A DNA stretch of 41,943 bases from PALSA-1004 sp947474275 (GCA_947474275.1 CANJHY010000018.1:1-41943); one strand, 5' to 3'. Shown: positions 30,868-38,583, counted from the stretch's first letter. Numbers and translations are program-made. Notes: generated from the letters alone by a model not told the origin.

Positions 30868-31874
30868 TGCAGACCGCGAAGGCTTCTACGCCCGACATGC
30901 GCAGGGGTCGTCTGCGCTGGCAGACTGTCTGTGCATTCGCGGCAGGCCTGTTTTGCGCGCACGCGCCGGGCCATGCGCAGGTATATCCGGCCAAGCCCAT
31001 ACGCATCATCGTGCCGTTTGCGCCCGGCGGCGGCACCGATTTCATAGGGCGTATAGTGGCCGCGAAACTCGGCGAGACGCTGGGCCAGCAGGTGATCATC
31101 GATAACCGCCCCGGCGCCAGCGGCAACATCGGTGCTGAGGCAGGCATCAAAGCGCCGGCGGACGGCTACACGCTCACGCTCGTCTCGGGCGGCTACACGA
31201 TAAACGCAGTGATGACCGCGCTCAGGTTCGATCCCATAGCCGACATCAGTGCGGTGGTGCTGCTCGACAAGGGGCCGTTTCTGGTCGTCGTTCATCCATC
31301 GCTGCCCGTCAGCAACGCGCGGGAACTCATCGCGCTTGCGCGCGCCCGACCCAATGCGATCAATTACGCGTCGAGCGGGCAGGGCAGTATTCTCCATCTC
31401 GCGACCGAACTCATGCTCAGCATGACCGGAACGCGAATGCTCAACATTCCGTACAAGGGAACGGGGCCGGCCCTCACCGATACGATCGCCGGGCAAACGC
31501 ACGTGCTCTTCGGCAGCATCACCGCCGCCTTGCCACAGGCCAGATCCGGCCGCCTGCGCGCGATCGCCGTTACGAGCGCACAGCGCGTCGCCGCCGAGAG
31601 CGGCATACCGACGCTTGCCGAGTCTGGCGTGCCCGGTTACGACGTCAACAACTGGCATGGCCTGCTGGCGCCGCGCGGCATGCCACGGCTGGCAGTTGAG
31701 CGCATCAACCAGGAAGTTGTGCGCATCATGCAGGACCGGGATATGGAGGAGAAGCTGCGTACCGAAGGCGTCGCGCCCGCGGCAGGCACGCCGGAGGCTT
31801 TTCTTGAACAGATGAAAAACGAGATCCAGACCTGGCGCGCGGTCGTCGCGAAGGCCGGGATCAAAAGCGAATGA
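30867..31874 (+). CDS. Bug/TctC-family periplasmic solute-binding protein
   Basis: 335-aa exported receptor starting at ATG 30867, which overlaps the LeuD-like stop (TGATG). A twin-Arg-like MRRGRLRW precedes the hydrophobic segment (VCAFAAGLFCAHAPGHAQ); cleavage is expected after AQ near residue 38. Mature part: YPAKPIRIIVPFAPGGGTDFIGR, IIDNRPGASGNIGAEAG, NIPYKGTGPALTDTIAGQTHVLF, IPTLAESGVPGYDV. An alternative start is the ATG at 30897. Translational coupling to the hydro-lyase genes supports a common substrate. Confidence 0.9.
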   Translation: MQTAKASTPDMRRGRLRWQTVCAFAAGLFCAHAPGHAQVYPAKPIRIIVPFAPGGGTDFIGRIVAAKLGETLGQQVIIDNRPGASGNIGAEAGIKAPADGYTLTLVSGGYTINAVMTALRFDPIADISAVVLLDKGPFLVVVHPSLPVSNARELIALARARPNAINYASSGQGSILHLATELMLSMTGTRMLNIPYKGTGPALTDTIAGQTHVLFGSITAALPQARSGRLRAIAVTSAQRVAAESGIPTLAESGVPGYDVNNWHGLLAPRGMPRLAVERINQEVVRIMQDRDMEEKLRTEGVAPAAGTPEAFLEQMKNEIQTWRAVVAKAGIKSE

Positions 31875-31947
31875 ATCGCATGGCTACAGGGTTGGACGCC
31901 GTGCGTGTGCGTACAGACATGCAACCAGAGGGAAGATAAAGGCAATC

Positions 31948-32928
31948 ATGATTAACCGGCATAAATATGTATTTCTGCAATTGAGCGTGGCGCTGTGGGC
32001 AGGTACGTTGACGGGCCATGTGCTGGCGCAAAACTATCCGTCCAAAACCGTGCGCATATTCGTTGGTTTTGCCGCCGGCGGGGGCACGGACACGGCGGCG
32101 CGCATGGTCGCCCAGAAACTGTCCGAAAGTCTGGGACAGCCCGTCGTCGTCGAGAACCGGCCTGGCTCGGGCGGGATCATCGCCACCGATATGGTCGCGA
32201 AATCCGCATCCGACGGCTATTCATTGCTCATGATGGCCGCCGCGGACAGCATCCAGCCTGCGATGCGGCGCAAGATGCCGTACGAACTGCCGCGGGATTT
32301 CTCGCCCATTTCGCTGGTGGTCACCGGTGCGTTCGTGCTCGTTATCCACCCGTCGGTGCCGGCGCACAATGTGAGGGAACTGGTGGCGATCGGCAAAAGC
32401 CGGCCCGGTCAGCTCAACTATGCGACTTCCGGCATCGGCAGCTCCGCGCACCTTGCCGCGGAACTCTTTAATTCGCTCGCGAATATCAAGACGGCGCACA
32501 TCCCTTACAAAGGGGTTTCGCAGGGCGTGGTCGGGGTGGCCGCGGGCGAGGCCGACATGATCTTCGCCAGCGTCACCGCGGCGCAGGCGCTGATAGACGC
32601 GGGACGCCTGCGGCCGATCGCGATCAGCACGGCCAAACGGTCGGCGCTCATGCCTAACATGCCCACGCTACACGAGTCCGGCGTAGCAGGCTACGACCGC
32701 ACGGGGTGGTACGGAATCATGGGCCCGGCGAACCTGCCGCCGGATGTCGTCGCTAGGCTCAACAGTGCGATCGTCAAGGCTGTCAATACGCCAGAAACGA
32801 AAACGGCGTTTTTCAAACAGGGTCTGGAAGCCGAAACCAATTCGCCCGAGCAATTTACCGAAATGATACGGCGCGAAGTCGACCAGAACATCAAACTTGC
32901 GCGCGCCGCGGGCATCAAGGCCGAGTAG
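31948..32928 (+). CDS. Bug/TctC-family periplasmic solute-binding protein
   Basis: 326-aa exported receptor. Signal peptide at residues 1-27 (hydrophobic VFLQLSVALWAGTLTGHVLA, then QNYPSK). Family marks: TVRIFVGFAAGGGTDTAARMVA, VVENRPGSGGIIATDMV, HIPYKGVSQGVVGVAAGEADMIF, MPTLHESGVAGYDRTGWYG. The first-lobe loop reads GFAAGGGTDT instead of the commoner PFAPGGGTD, and KGVSQGV replaces KGTGPA, so its ligand may differ from that of its neighbours. 73 bp after the preceding receptor gene. Confidence 0.9.
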   Translation: MINRHKYVFLQLSVALWAGTLTGHVLAQNYPSKTVRIFVGFAAGGGTDTAARMVAQKLSESLGQPVVVENRPGSGGIIATDMVAKSASDGYSLLMMAAADSIQPAMRRKMPYELPRDFSPISLVVTGAFVLVIHPSVPAHNVRELVAIGKSRPGQLNYATSGIGSSAHLAAELFNSLANIKTAHIPYKGVSQGVVGVAAGEADMIFASVTAAQALIDAGRLRPIAISTAKRSALMPNMPTLHESGVAGYDRTGWYGIMGPANLPPDVVARLNSAIVKAVNTPETKTAFFKQGLEAETNSPEQFTEMIRREVDQNIKLARAAGIKAE

Positions 32929-32996
32929 GCCATGCACGGTATCTGGTGCTAATTTGGACGAACCCCTGACACGGGGGCGGCGGCAAGTATTTAACG

Positions 32997-33021
32997 TATA
33001 CCGATATAACCGTATAAACCG
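32997..33021. repeat. Stepwise AT-rich repeat in front of a receptor gene
   Basis: TATACCG (32997-33003), TATAACCG (33005-33012) and TATAAACCG (33013-33021) follow each other, each with one more A. The stretch lies 16 bp before the ATG of the gene at 33037 in an otherwise GC-rich gap (32929-33036). It could hold -10 promoter boxes or a regulator site. A weak CCCC/GGGG stem near 32963-32976 may end the upstream transcript. Confidence 0.4.
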
Positions 33022-33036
33022 TGGAGTACAACAAGC

Positions 33037-34008
33037 ATGCACAAACACATAATCGGTATCCTGTGCGCGACCCTGGTCGGGTGCGCAATCGCAGCACCTG
33101 GCCACGCGCAGAGCTACCCCTCGCGGCCCATAAGAGTGCTGGTGCCCTTTGCACCGGGCGGCGGTACCGACCTGGTCGCACGCGCCGTCGCGGCGAAAAT
33201 GAGCGAGAGCTTTGGCACGTCGGTGGTTGTCGACAACCGCCCCGGCGGCAACGCGAACATTGGCAACGAGCTTGCAGCACGCGCACTACCGGACGGTTAC
33301 ACCTTGCTGATGACGTCGAGCGCACTCACGATCAATCCCAACCTCTACAAGAAGCTGCCGTACGATCCGGTCAGGGATTTCGCGCCCATCAGTCTCGCTA
33401 CCAACGTGCCCTACATGCTCGCGGCGCATCCGTCATTGGGCGTGAATACGCTGCAGGAATTCATAACCCTCGCGCGTGCCAAGACCACGCCCATCAGCTT
33501 CGGTTCGGCCGGCTTAGGCAACGGCACGCACCTTTCCATGGAGTTGCTGATGTTAGTTGCCAAGATCGACATCGTGCATGTGCCGTACAAGGGCACGGGG
33601 CAGGCGCTGACAGACCTGCTCGGCAACCAGATACAGGTGTATTGGGCGACGATGCCGCCTACGCTGCCCCATGTCCGCAGCGGACGGTTGAAGGGTTTGG
33701 CGGTCGGCAGTCTCAAGCGCACCAAAGCGGCCCCTGAGCTGCCGACGGTCTCTGAGCTCGGCTACCCCGGCTTCGAAGCGGGGTCGTGGTTCGGCATGCT
33801 CGCTCCTGCCGGCACGCCCAAGTCCGTTGTCGCGCGGCTCAATAAAGAGGTGGTCGCCGCTCTCGCCGCCCCCGAATTGAACGAGCGTCTTTCGGCCGAA
33901 GGCGCCGAGCCGGCGGCCAACACGCCCGAGGAGTTCGCGGCATTCATCAAGAACGAGCTTGTGAAATGGGCCAAGGTCACGAAAGCCGCCCGGATAGCGG
34001 CGCAATAA
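33037..34008 (+). CDS. Bug/TctC-family periplasmic solute-binding protein
   Basis: 323-aa exported receptor. Signal peptide MHKHIIGILCATLVGCAIAA followed by PGHAQSYPSR, cleavage probably after HAQ. Family marks: PIRVLVPFAPGGGTDLVARAVA, VVDNRPGGNANIGNELA, HVPYKGTGQALTDLLGNQIQVYW, LPTVSELGYPGFEAGSWFG. Fourth receptor of the island. It precedes a CoA-transferase gene by 22 bp, so uptake and CoA activation of the same acid may be coupled. Confidence 0.9.
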   Translation: MHKHIIGILCATLVGCAIAAPGHAQSYPSRPIRVLVPFAPGGGTDLVARAVAAKMSESFGTSVVVDNRPGGNANIGNELAARALPDGYTLLMTSSALTINPNLYKKLPYDPVRDFAPISLATNVPYMLAAHPSLGVNTLQEFITLARAKTTPISFGSAGLGNGTHLSMELLMLVAKIDIVHVPYKGTGQALTDLLGNQIQVYWATMPPTLPHVRSGRLKGLAVGSLKRTKAAPELPTVSELGYPGFEAGSWFGMLAPAGTPKSVVARLNKEVVAALAAPELNERLSAEGAEPAANTPEEFAAFIKNELVKWAKVTKAARIAAQ

Positions 34009-34030
34009 CGCAAAGGGCGGAAGTGCGCGC

Positions 34031-35236
34031 ATGGCTATGAACAAACAGCAAGGTCCGCTGGCGGGGATACGCGTGGTCGACCTGACGCTGATGCTGCTGG
34101 GTCCGTATGCGACCCAGGTGCTGGCCGGGTTCGGCGCGGACGTCGTGAAAGTGGAACCGGCGGTCGGCGATGGCCGGCGCTCCCTGGGGCCGGCGCGGCA
34201 TGCGGGCATGGCCTCGCAGTTTCTGAACATGAACCGCGGCAAGCGCAGCATCGTCATCGACCTCAAGCAACCGCGGGGCAGGGAAGTGCTGCTCGCGCTC
34301 TGCAGGAACGCGGATGTGCTAGTTCACAATAGCCGCCGGGCGGCGATGGCGCGGCTGGGCCTGAGCTACGAGGATGTGTCGCGCGTCAACCCGCGTATCG
34401 TCTACTGCGCCGCGGTCGGCTTCGGCGAAAACGGTCCGTATGCCAGCAAGCCTGCCTACGACGACATGATCCAGGGGCTCTGCGCCGTGCCGGCGCTGCA
34501 GGCGCGGCTTACCGGCACGGCCCACTATGCGCCATTCAATCTGTCCGACCGCATCTGCGGGATGGTCTTCACGCAGACCATACTCGCGGCCCTGCTGTGT
34601 CGGGAGCGCACCGGGGTCGGCCAGTCGGTCGAGCTGCCGATGTTCGAAACAATGGCCGAGTTCGTGTTGTCCGAACACATGTGGGGGCAAACATTCGTGC
34701 CGCCGATCGACGGCATGGGAGCGTCCAGGTTATTCGAGCGCAAACCGTCGCCTACCCGCGACGGGCATCTCTGCTTCTGGATCGGCACCGATGCGCAGTG
34801 CGCGAGTTTGTTCGACGCGATCTGCATGCCGGAGCTGAAAGCCGACGTGCGCTTCAGGGAACGCGCGCAGCGCAACCGCAATCTGGTGGATTTCTTTGCG
34901 TTGGTAAATGGTGTCCTGGCGACGAAAACGACGGCCGAATGGATGGAAAGGTTCGAAGCTCACGACATTCCGGTGATGCCGCTGCACTCGCTGGAAAGCC
35001 TTATGCAGGACGAGCATCTGAAGGCGGTCGGTTTTTTTAAGCACACCGGGCATCCGTCTGAAGGCACGATGATGAATACTGCTCTCCCATCCAAATGGTC
35101 CGCCACTCAGCCGCCGGATCCGGTTCCCGCACCGCGCCTGGGCGAACACACGGTCGACGTTCTGCGCGAGGCAGGTTTCGACCCATCGGAGATTGATTCC
35201 CTGGCAGCCGCGGGCATAGTGACATGCGGAAAATAG
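34031..35236 (+). CDS. Type III (CaiB/BaiF) CoA-transferase
   Basis: 401-aa family III CoA-transferase. N-terminus GPLAGIRVVDLTLMLLGPYA, GADVVKVEPAVGD; the candidate catalytic Asp173 is in NLSDRICG, matching Asp169 of formyl-CoA transferase. Shares with the transferase at 16946 the segments NMNRGKRSIVIDL, PRIVYCAAVGF, VELPMFETM and PRLGEHTVDVL, so these two are paralogues within the island. Likely donor and acceptor are unknown. It is the last island gene; the sequence behind it (35237-35367) leads to the tRNA-Leu fragment. Confidence 0.88.
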   Translation: MAMNKQQGPLAGIRVVDLTLMLLGPYATQVLAGFGADVVKVEPAVGDGRRSLGPARHAGMASQFLNMNRGKRSIVIDLKQPRGREVLLALCRNADVLVHNSRRAAMARLGLSYEDVSRVNPRIVYCAAVGFGENGPYASKPAYDDMIQGLCAVPALQARLTGTAHYAPFNLSDRICGMVFTQTILAALLCRERTGVGQSVELPMFETMAEFVLSEHMWGQTFVPPIDGMGASRLFERKPSPTRDGHLCFWIGTDAQCASLFDAICMPELKADVRFRERAQRNRNLVDFFALVNGVLATKTTAEWMERFEAHDIPVMPLHSLESLMQDEHLKAVGFFKHTGHPSEGTMMNTALPSKWSATQPPDPVPAPRLGEHTVDVLREAGFDPSEIDSLAAAGIVTCGK

Positions 35237-35284
35237 CGCTGATCAAAAGCTAATCGCGCAAAAATATACAGTTTTTGTCGGCGA

Positions 35285-35312
35285 CTTTGGCCAGCCAAGC
35301 GTCTGCTACAAT
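35285..35312 (+). promoter_or_regulatory. Possible promoter of the DUF1178 gene
   Basis: TACAAT at 35307-35312 with TGC in front (extended -10) and CTTTGG at 35285-35290, 16 bp apart. Transcription from here would run through the tRNA-Leu fragment into DUF1178, giving a leader of about 175 nt. Confidence 0.4.
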
Positions 35313-35367
35313 GTTCAGCGTGAATCGTCACCTGTTGCGGATTGTAGTAACTCCTCGCTCGAAACGC

Positions 35368-35406
35368 CGGCTGGAAACGGCTGTGCCGGTCCGACTCCGG
35401 GCACCA
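35368..35406 (+). pseudogene. Partial tRNA-Leu (3' part), putative island end repeat
   Basis: Bases 35368-35390 are identical to 12047-12069 of tRNA-Leu (variable arm and start of the T arm). Then six bases of the T loop (TCGAGT) are missing, and 35391-35406 match the remaining 16 bases through CCA with one difference. The 5' half of the tRNA is absent. It is in the same orientation as the intact gene 23.3 kb upstream. It cannot make a functional tRNA. Confidence 0.85.
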
Positions 35407-35420
35407 GCGTCCCGCCTGCA

Positions 35421-35448
35421 CGTCGCGTCCTGCACAGGCGTCGCGACG
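35421..35448. other. Inverted repeat upstream of DUF1178
   Basis: CGTCGCG at 35421-35427 pairs with CGCGACG at 35442-35448; inside, CCTG and CAGG can extend the structure. It lies 15 bp after the tRNA fragment and 47 bp before the DUF1178 start, in the leader of the expected transcript. The function is unknown. Confidence 0.4.
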
Positions 35449-35494
35449 ATGGTAAGCTTGTCGGCGTAGACCTGAACCGGACATCCCTGATCGC

Positions 35495-35944
35495 ATGATT
35501 GTTTTCAACCTGACGTGCGGCAACGACCATAGCTTCGAAGGCTGGTTTTCTTCGGCGGCTGATTTCGATCGTCAGCAGCAGAAAACCCAGCTCAACTGCC
35601 CGTTGTGCGGCAGCACCGATGTCAACAAAGGCTTGCACGCTCCGTACATCAACAGCGGCAGCGCGCCCCAATTGCCGAAGCGCAAAGAAGCGCCCCGCGA
35701 CGCGTCCGGGCAATACATTAATATCGCCGATGAGGTGACCAAGGCCATCGAGCTTCTGCTTGCAAACACCGAAGACGTCGGCAATGAATTCCCGGAAGAA
35801 GCGCGCAAGATCCATTATCAGGAAGCGCCCGAGCGCAAAATCCGCGGCAATGCGTCGCGCGAGGAAGTCGAGGAGATGCGCGAGGAGGGCATCGAGGTCG
35901 TCGCAGTCCCGGTGCCGCGGCATTTGCTCGACAAGCCGCACTAA
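35495..35944 (+). CDS. DUF1178 family protein
   Basis: 149-aa cytoplasmic protein of unknown function. A zinc-ribbon-like start is visible: LTCGNDHSFEGWFSS and LNCPLCGSTDVNKG give the Cys pattern C...CxxC. The C-terminal half is acidic and charged (VTKAIELLLANTEDVGNEFPEEARKIHY, EEVEEMREEGIEVVAVP). DUF1178 proteins are common in alpha- and betaproteobacteria. It is the first non-catabolic gene after the island end. Confidence 0.92.
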   Translation: MIVFNLTCGNDHSFEGWFSSAADFDRQQQKTQLNCPLCGSTDVNKGLHAPYINSGSAPQLPKRKEAPRDASGQYINIADEVTKAIELLLANTEDVGNEFPEEARKIHYQEAPERKIRGNASREEVEEMREEGIEVVAVPVPRHLLDKPH

Positions 35945-36018
35945 AGTCCGCTTCACGCCCGTATCGCGGCGTTCGTTCGTCTGCTGCCCGCGGGCTTAAC
36001 CTGCAATCAGGAGGCCAT

Positions 36019-36465
36019 CTGTACAAACACATTCTGCTGCCGACCGACGGCTCCAAGCTCGCCGGCAAAGCGGTGAAGCAGGGCATCATGCTCGCCAGGG
36101 CCATCAAGGCCAAAGTCACCACCATCAACGTCACCCCGGAATTCCAGATGGTGATCGACGAAGGTTTCGTCCTGCCGAACGCTTATGCGCTGAAAAAACG
36201 TTTTGAAGACGCGACGGCCAAACATGCGAAAAAAATCGTCGCGACCGTCAAAGCAGGCGCGCGGTCCGCCGGCGTCAAATGTGATACCGCCATCGTCAGC
36301 AGCAGCCGGCCTTATGAGGCGATCATGCGGCAGGCGAAAAAAGCAAAATGCGATCTGATCATCATGGCTTCGCATGGACGCAAAGGCCTGAAAGGGCTGC
36401 TGCTGGGTAGCGAGACCGCCAAAGTCCTGACCCATTCGAAGATACCGGTGCTGGTCGTGCGCTGA
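36019..36465 (+). CDS. Universal stress protein (UspA family), CTG start
   Basis: 148-aa UspA-fold protein. The ATP-binding signature G-x2-G-x9-G-S is seen in HGRKGLKGLLLGSETAKV; the N-terminal strand with the first conserved Asp is YKHILLPTDGSKLAGKA. The protein must begin just before YKHILLPTDG, yet no ATG, GTG or TTG exists there in frame. CTG at 36019 has AGGAGG at 36009-36014 four bases upstream, and relatives start MYKHIL, so I take CTG as start. The first canonical start (GTG 36073) would remove the nucleotide-binding strand. Role: stress survival, details unknown. 27 bp before the acyl-CoA synthetase gene. Confidence 0.85.
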   Translation: MYKHILLPTDGSKLAGKAVKQGIMLARAIKAKVTTINVTPEFQMVIDEGFVLPNAYALKKRFEDATAKHAKKIVATVKAGARSAGVKCDTAIVSSSRPYEAIMRQAKKAKCDLIIMASHGRKGLKGLLLGSETAKVLTHSKIPVLVVR

Positions 36466-36492
36466 GCCGCCGCTGGCGCCTGAATCCCCCTT

Positions 36493-38583
36493 TTGAAGCA
36501 TGACCTGCACGCGCTGCTGAGCCCGGCGTCTATCGCCATCATCGGCGCTTCATCGGACTTTGCCAAAGTCAACGGCCGGCCGCTGAAGCACCTCATGGAA
36601 AAGGGCTACGCGGGAAAAGTCTATCCGGTAAACCCGAAGTATCAATCCATCAAAGGCATTGTCTGCTATCCCGCCGTGGCGGATATTCCAGGTCCGGTCG
36701 ATCTGGCTATCGTTGCGGTGCCGGCCAAGGCCGTCGCATTGGTATTACGCGAGTTGGGCGCGTGCGGCGTCAAGTCAGTCATCGTGTTCAGTTCCGGTTT
36801 CGCCGAAATCGGCGCACACGGACGCGATCTCGAAACCGAAATCACTTTGGTCGCGCGCGAATTCGGCATGCGGCTGTGCGGGCCGAACTGCCTGGGATTG
36901 ATCAATGCCTTCGAGCGCGTGATTGCGACGTTCGGCCAGTATGCCGATGGCGCGACGCCGCCAGGGCCGGTCGGTTTCGTCACGCAGTCCGGCGCATTCG
37001 GCACCGCCATCGCCGCGCTGGCACGGCGGCGTGAACTCGGTCTGGGTTATTTCGTGAATACCGGCAACGAAAGCGACGTCACCTTTGCGCAGGTCATGCG
37101 CGAAGTGCTGGCCGATCCGCGCATTAAAGTCGGCGCCGGCTACATCGAAGGCCTGCGCGACGGCGCGGAAATGATCGCGCTTGCTGAATCCGCGCTGGCC
37201 GCCGGCAAGCCTCTGGTATTGGCCAAGGTGGGCAAGAGCAGTTCGGGCGCGCGTGCCGCCGCTTCGCATACCGGATCGCTGGCCGGTGCCGATGCGGTCT
37301 TCGACGGCGTAATCCGCCAGTTCGGCATCATTCGCGCACGTAATGAAGAGCACATGCTCGACATGGTCGAGGGATTTGCATACTGCGGCCTGCCGCAGGG
37401 TTGCGGCCTCGGCATCGTCACGCAATCGGGCGGTGCCGGTGTATTGATGGCGGATCGCGCCGAGGAACTTGGATTGACGGTGCCGGTGCTGGGAACAGCC
37501 ACGCAACGTGCCTTGCAACAAACTATTCCGGGTTTTGGCGCAAGCGGCAATCCGGTCGACGTCACCGGCCAGTTCCTGGGCGATCCCGCGCTGCTGCGGG
37601 AAAGCGTAAAAATCGTGATGGCCGATCCGCAGGTGCACGTAGGAATAGTCTGGTTGCAGTTGATGGATGCTTACGTCGATGTACTCATCGCCATCTTCGA
37701 AGAGATCAAAGCGCAGGTCGATAAACCATTCGTCGTATGCTGGGTCGCGGCGTCCGACAAAGCCTTGCAGGCATTGCGAGCGCGCGGCATTGCAGTGTTG
37801 CGCGGAGCGGAACCCGCGGTGGACGCGGTTGCGGCCCTCGTGCGCTACGCGGCCATGCGCAAGGCGTGGCAGGCGGATGCAAAAGCCCGCGCCGATTTGC
37901 AATCGCAACAACTCAGTTTGCTGGCAACTTCAGGGCCGGTCTCTTCGCTTGAAGCGGCGCAACTGCTGCGCCAATGCGGCGTTTCATTGGTGGAAACACG
38001 GTTTGCGAAGAATTCTGCCGAAGCTGTGGCCTGCGCCGATGCGTTGGGCTATCCAGTCGCATTAAAAATTGAAGCGCGGGAAATACTGCACAAAACAGAG
38101 GCGGGCGGCGTGCTGCTGAATCTTGCCGATGGCGCGGCAGTAGCCGCTGCGTTTACGCAGGTAGTCGTAAACGCACGACGGCATAGTCCTGAGGCGCGCG
38201 TCAGTGGTGTGCTCGTGCAGCAGATGGCCGCAGACGGTGTCGACATGGCGGTGGGGCTGCACCATGACCCGGCGTACGGGATGGTGGTGATGGTGGGTCT
38301 AGGCGGCATCCATGTCGAAGTGCTCAAGGACGTGGTTTTTCGCAAGGTGCCGGTAACGACGGCGGAAGCTGGGAGCATGCTCGACGAATTGAGAGCGAAA
38401 GCCATCCTGAATGGCGTGCGCGGCAGCCCTGCGGTAGATCGCGCGGCATTGACGCGCCTGATCAGCTCGGTGTCGCAATTTGGCGTCGCGACCGATGGGC
38501 GGCTGGCCGAACTCGATTTGAACCCGGTGCGTGCCGGACCTGATGGCGCAATCGCCGTGGACTGGCTGATGATATGTCGATGA
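36493..38583 (+). CDS. NDP-forming acyl-CoA synthetase (fused alpha-beta, ATP-grasp)
   Basis: 696-aa protein of the acetyl-CoA synthetase (ADP-forming)/Pat family. Residues 8-130: CoA-binding Rossmann domain (PASIAIIGASSDFAKVNGRP, VYPVNPKY). Residues about 155-455: succinyl-CoA-synthetase-like ligase domains with the phosphorylated His259 in ASHTGSLAG. Residues about 475-690: ATP-grasp domain (GYPVALKIEAREILHKTEAGGVLL in part, LAELDLNPVRAG). It converts an acyl-CoA to the acid with ATP formation, or the reverse. The start is TTG at 36493 without a clear ribosome-binding site. No GNAT domain is attached. Its substrate is not known. Confidence 0.9.
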   Translation: MKHDLHALLSPASIAIIGASSDFAKVNGRPLKHLMEKGYAGKVYPVNPKYQSIKGIVCYPAVADIPGPVDLAIVAVPAKAVALVLRELGACGVKSVIVFSSGFAEIGAHGRDLETEITLVAREFGMRLCGPNCLGLINAFERVIATFGQYADGATPPGPVGFVTQSGAFGTAIAALARRRELGLGYFVNTGNESDVTFAQVMREVLADPRIKVGAGYIEGLRDGAEMIALAESALAAGKPLVLAKVGKSSSGARAAASHTGSLAGADAVFDGVIRQFGIIRARNEEHMLDMVEGFAYCGLPQGCGLGIVTQSGGAGVLMADRAEELGLTVPVLGTATQRALQQTIPGFGASGNPVDVTGQFLGDPALLRESVKIVMADPQVHVGIVWLQLMDAYVDVLIAIFEEIKAQVDKPFVVCWVAASDKALQALRARGIAVLRGAEPAVDAVAALVRYAAMRKAWQADAKARADLQSQQLSLLATSGPVSSLEAAQLLRQCGVSLVETRFAKNSAEAVACADALGYPVALKIEAREILHKTEAGGVLLNLADGAAVAAAFTQVVVNARRHSPEARVSGVLVQQMAADGVDMAVGLHHDPAYGMVVMVGLGGIHVEVLKDVVFRKVPVTTAEAGSMLDELRAKAILNGVRGSPAVDRAALTRLISSVSQFGVATDGRLAELDLNPVRAGPDGAIAVDWLMICR

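Larger units (their letters stand above)
12092..35406. mobile_element. Putative genomic island integrated at the 3' end of tRNA-Leu
   Basis: Left boundary: intact tRNA-Leu ending at 12091. Right boundary: a copy of the tRNA 3' part at 35368-35406, with 23 identical bases, then a 6-base deletion, then 15 of 16 matching bases through the CCA. Between them lie catabolic and uptake genes only; outside lie housekeeping genes. Tyrosine-recombinase islands typically leave such a pair of tRNA 3'-end repeats. No integrase, excisionase or transfer gene remains inside, so the element is immobile now or was acquired in another way. The base composition is like the rest of the chromosome, which suggests an old event. 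Confidence 0.5.

Noticed and set aside
16946..35236. Glu instead of Asp in the PMLETM/PMFETM motif of two CoA-transferases, first read as loss of the catalytic residue
   Set aside because: The catalytic Asp169 of formyl-CoA transferase lies earlier (ALGDS); the equivalent Asp is present in all three transferases (IADKLCG, IADVFGG, LSDRICG).
35368..35406. A second functional tRNA-Leu gene
   Set aside because: Only the 3' part is present, the T loop is deleted and no acceptor 5' strand, D arm or anticodon arm precedes it.
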